Shown here piece by piece: positions 63,136 through 64,000 of a stretch of 64,000 bases of DNA. Numbering within the stretch: the stretch's first letter is position 1; each line of letters starts with the position of its first letter. The notes under the pieces were generated by a model, which worked only from the letters and a program-made list of their open reading frames with translations, had not been told where the DNA came from and made no database searches. The translations under genes were made by a program, and so were the position numbers. Source of the stretch: CBDDBX01 sp965225955 (GTDB lineage Bacteria; Acidobacteriota; Aminicenantia; UBA2199); NCBI GenBank assembly GCA_965225955.1, contig CBDDBX010000009.1, positions 62,001-126,000 of the forward strand, given 5' to 3'.

Positions 63136-63901
63136 AAAAGTTTTGGAGAACTCATCTTATCTATTTTCAGATACAGTTGATGTTAGTGATTCTGCAGCTC
63201 TTGAAAAACACCTTGCAAACTGCAGCAGATGTACAGAAAAGTATGAGGATTTTAAAAGAATTGCCGGATCAATAGAGAGTGAAGCGGTTAATCTGGAAGA
63301 ACCTGACTGGAATCGGACTTACAGTAGAGCAATAAGGAATAGTCTGAGACAGAAACAGCAAAAAAATGGAAGTACGAGTAGGTTTCTCAAACCAGCTCTG
63401 ACTATTATCATGATGTTGATGGTTTTCTCCATAGGACTGTTTTTTAATGACCTTTTTACTATTAGTAACAATCCGGTTTACAGAAAATCTGTAGATTCTC
63501 TTCCGGTTGTAGCAATTCTTGATAACCTGGAAAAAAGCAGAATGGTATTACTGGAGTATATTAATATGGATCAGGAAGGTTCGCCTGAAAGAGGATGGGG
63601 CAGTAATAATATAAAACTGGCGAAAAGAGTTCTGATTAAAAACAGACAACTTAGTCAAAGATATAGAAAGCTCATGTCTGAGCAGCTTCTTGTACTTATG
63701 GAAGACCTGGAGATGCTCTTTATGGAGATTAAAAATCTTGACGAAGAGATTGACAGTAAATTCTATATTGAGAAGTTAATGAAAAGCAGAAGAATTCTGC
63801 TTAAGATTGAACGTATCTTTTTAAACAGCCGCAAAGACAGTGGAGGAAAGAATGCTTTTGGTAAAGATAAGGTATTTGTTGGTTCTGATTGCTCTCTGTA
63901 G
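63125..63901 (+). CDS. Membrane anti-sigma factor with zinc finger motif
   Basis: 258 residues from the ATG at 63125 (a TTG at 63119 is also open). HLANCSRC is the HxxxCxxC zinc-binding motif of anti-sigma factors; a membrane helix (LTIIMMLMVFSIGLFF) lies near residue 92; the periplasmic part is helical and coiled-coil-like (MEDLEMLFMEIKNLDEEI). It should hold the sigma factor until a signal arrives. Confidence 0.88.
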   Translation: MKCRKVLENSSYLFSDTVDVSDSAALEKHLANCSRCTEKYEDFKRIAGSIESEAVNLEEPDWNRTYSRAIRNSLRQKQQKNGSTSRFLKPALTIIMMLMVFSIGLFFNDLFTISNNPVYRKSVDSLPVVAILDNLEKSRMVLLEYINMDQEGSPERGWGSNNIKLAKRVLIKNRQLSQRYRKLMSEQLLVLMEDLEMLFMEIKNLDEEIDSKFYIEKLMKSRRILLKIERIFLNSRKDSGGKNAFGKDKVFVGSDCSL

Positions 63902-64000
63902 TGTTTTACATCCTGCACAGGGTAGCATGGATAATAGAGCAGAGCTTACATATAGAGAAGGAAAAGAGGCTGTTTTGAGAAAAGAATGGAGAACAGCTGT
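63852..64000 (+). CDS. Exported protein, cut by window end
   Basis: The ATG at 63852 has TGGAGG upstream and overlaps the anti-sigma gene by 50 nt. A signal peptide (YLLVLIALCSVLHPAQG) is followed by a TPR-like start (YREGKEAVLRKEWRTA). Likely the periplasmic partner or target of the sigma/anti-sigma system. Confidence 0.7.
   Translation, partial: MLLVKIRYLLVLIALCSVLHPAQGSMDNRAELTYREGKEAVLRKEWRTA

Noticed and set aside
1..64000. Transfer or ribosomal RNA genes, prophage, or intact insertion sequence
   Set aside because: No T-loop/acceptor patterns, rRNA-like segments, phage structural genes, integrases or complete transposases were seen by reading both strands.

Overview
The window looks like a chromosomal segment of a low-GC, Gram-negative bacterium that lives mainly without oxygen. 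The evidence is lipoprotein signals, a predicted outer-membrane barrel, periplasmic multiheme cytochromes, a system II cytochrome c maturation operon, superoxide reductase, rubrerythrin-like proteins, flavodiiron protein with rubredoxin, cytochrome bd oxidase, several secreted peptidases and heavy use of AGA for arginine. The species cannot be named from the sequence. Duplicated 'orphan' MacB/FtsX-type permeases paired with PadR regulators, and a pseudo-radical-SAM protein, recall Acidobacteriota, Aminicenantes or Bacteroidota relatives or a candidate phylum; this is only an impression.

Layout. 0-9 kb: an M3 metallopeptidase cut by the window edge, a methyltransferase, a plant-type phosphofructokinase, two tandem MFS transporters and a secreted GH-A-clan glycosidase-like protein. 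8.9-10.6 kb: a umuDC operon behind a direct-repeat SOS-like box. 10.7-20.3 kb: TPR and membrane proteins, an EamA exporter, a secreted beta-propeller protein, an aminotransferase convergent with an Lrp/AsnC regulator, and a large M6 metalloprotease with PKD and PPC domains. 20.4-28.5 kb: the first PadR-permease module, two glycosyltransferases, and a TetR gene followed by two tandem O-methyltransferase-like genes.

28.5-36.0 kb is an oxygen and peroxide defence island. A leftward operon (PerR-like regulator, cydA, cydB, desulfoferrodoxin, two ferritin-like proteins) diverges from a rightward group (AhpC-type peroxiredoxin, ferritin, flavodiiron protein, rubredoxin, small winged-helix protein). 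Fur/PerR-like palindromes lie at both divergent promoters. 36.2-38.0 kb carries a four-heme NrfH-like quinol dehydrogenase and an eight-heme hydroxylamine-oxidoreductase-family protein. The ResB/CcsA operon at 46.9-50.4 kb would supply the heme attachment these need.

38.1-64 kb: a DCC thiol-oxidoreductase with no ordinary start codon, a barrel protein, a C25-like cysteine peptidase, the second and third PadR-permease modules, a VOC protein, an HD-GYP sensor, a CoA-binding protein, a pseudo-rSAM/SPASM-like protein behind a leader that can fold as a three-way junction, a repeat-rich segment, a second M3 peptidase with a frameshift, a C69 dipeptidase, and an ECF sigma/anti-sigma pair followed by a cut secreted protein.

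The least explained parts are noncoding: a possible ~130-nt RNA with ECF-like promoter and terminator at 44.1 kb, the junction leader at 54.5 kb, and a structured terminator-bounded stretch at 60.6-60.8 kb. Two otherwise intact genes (cydA and the second M3 peptidase) are each broken by one extra base in a six-base homopolymer, which suggests sequencing error or slippage.
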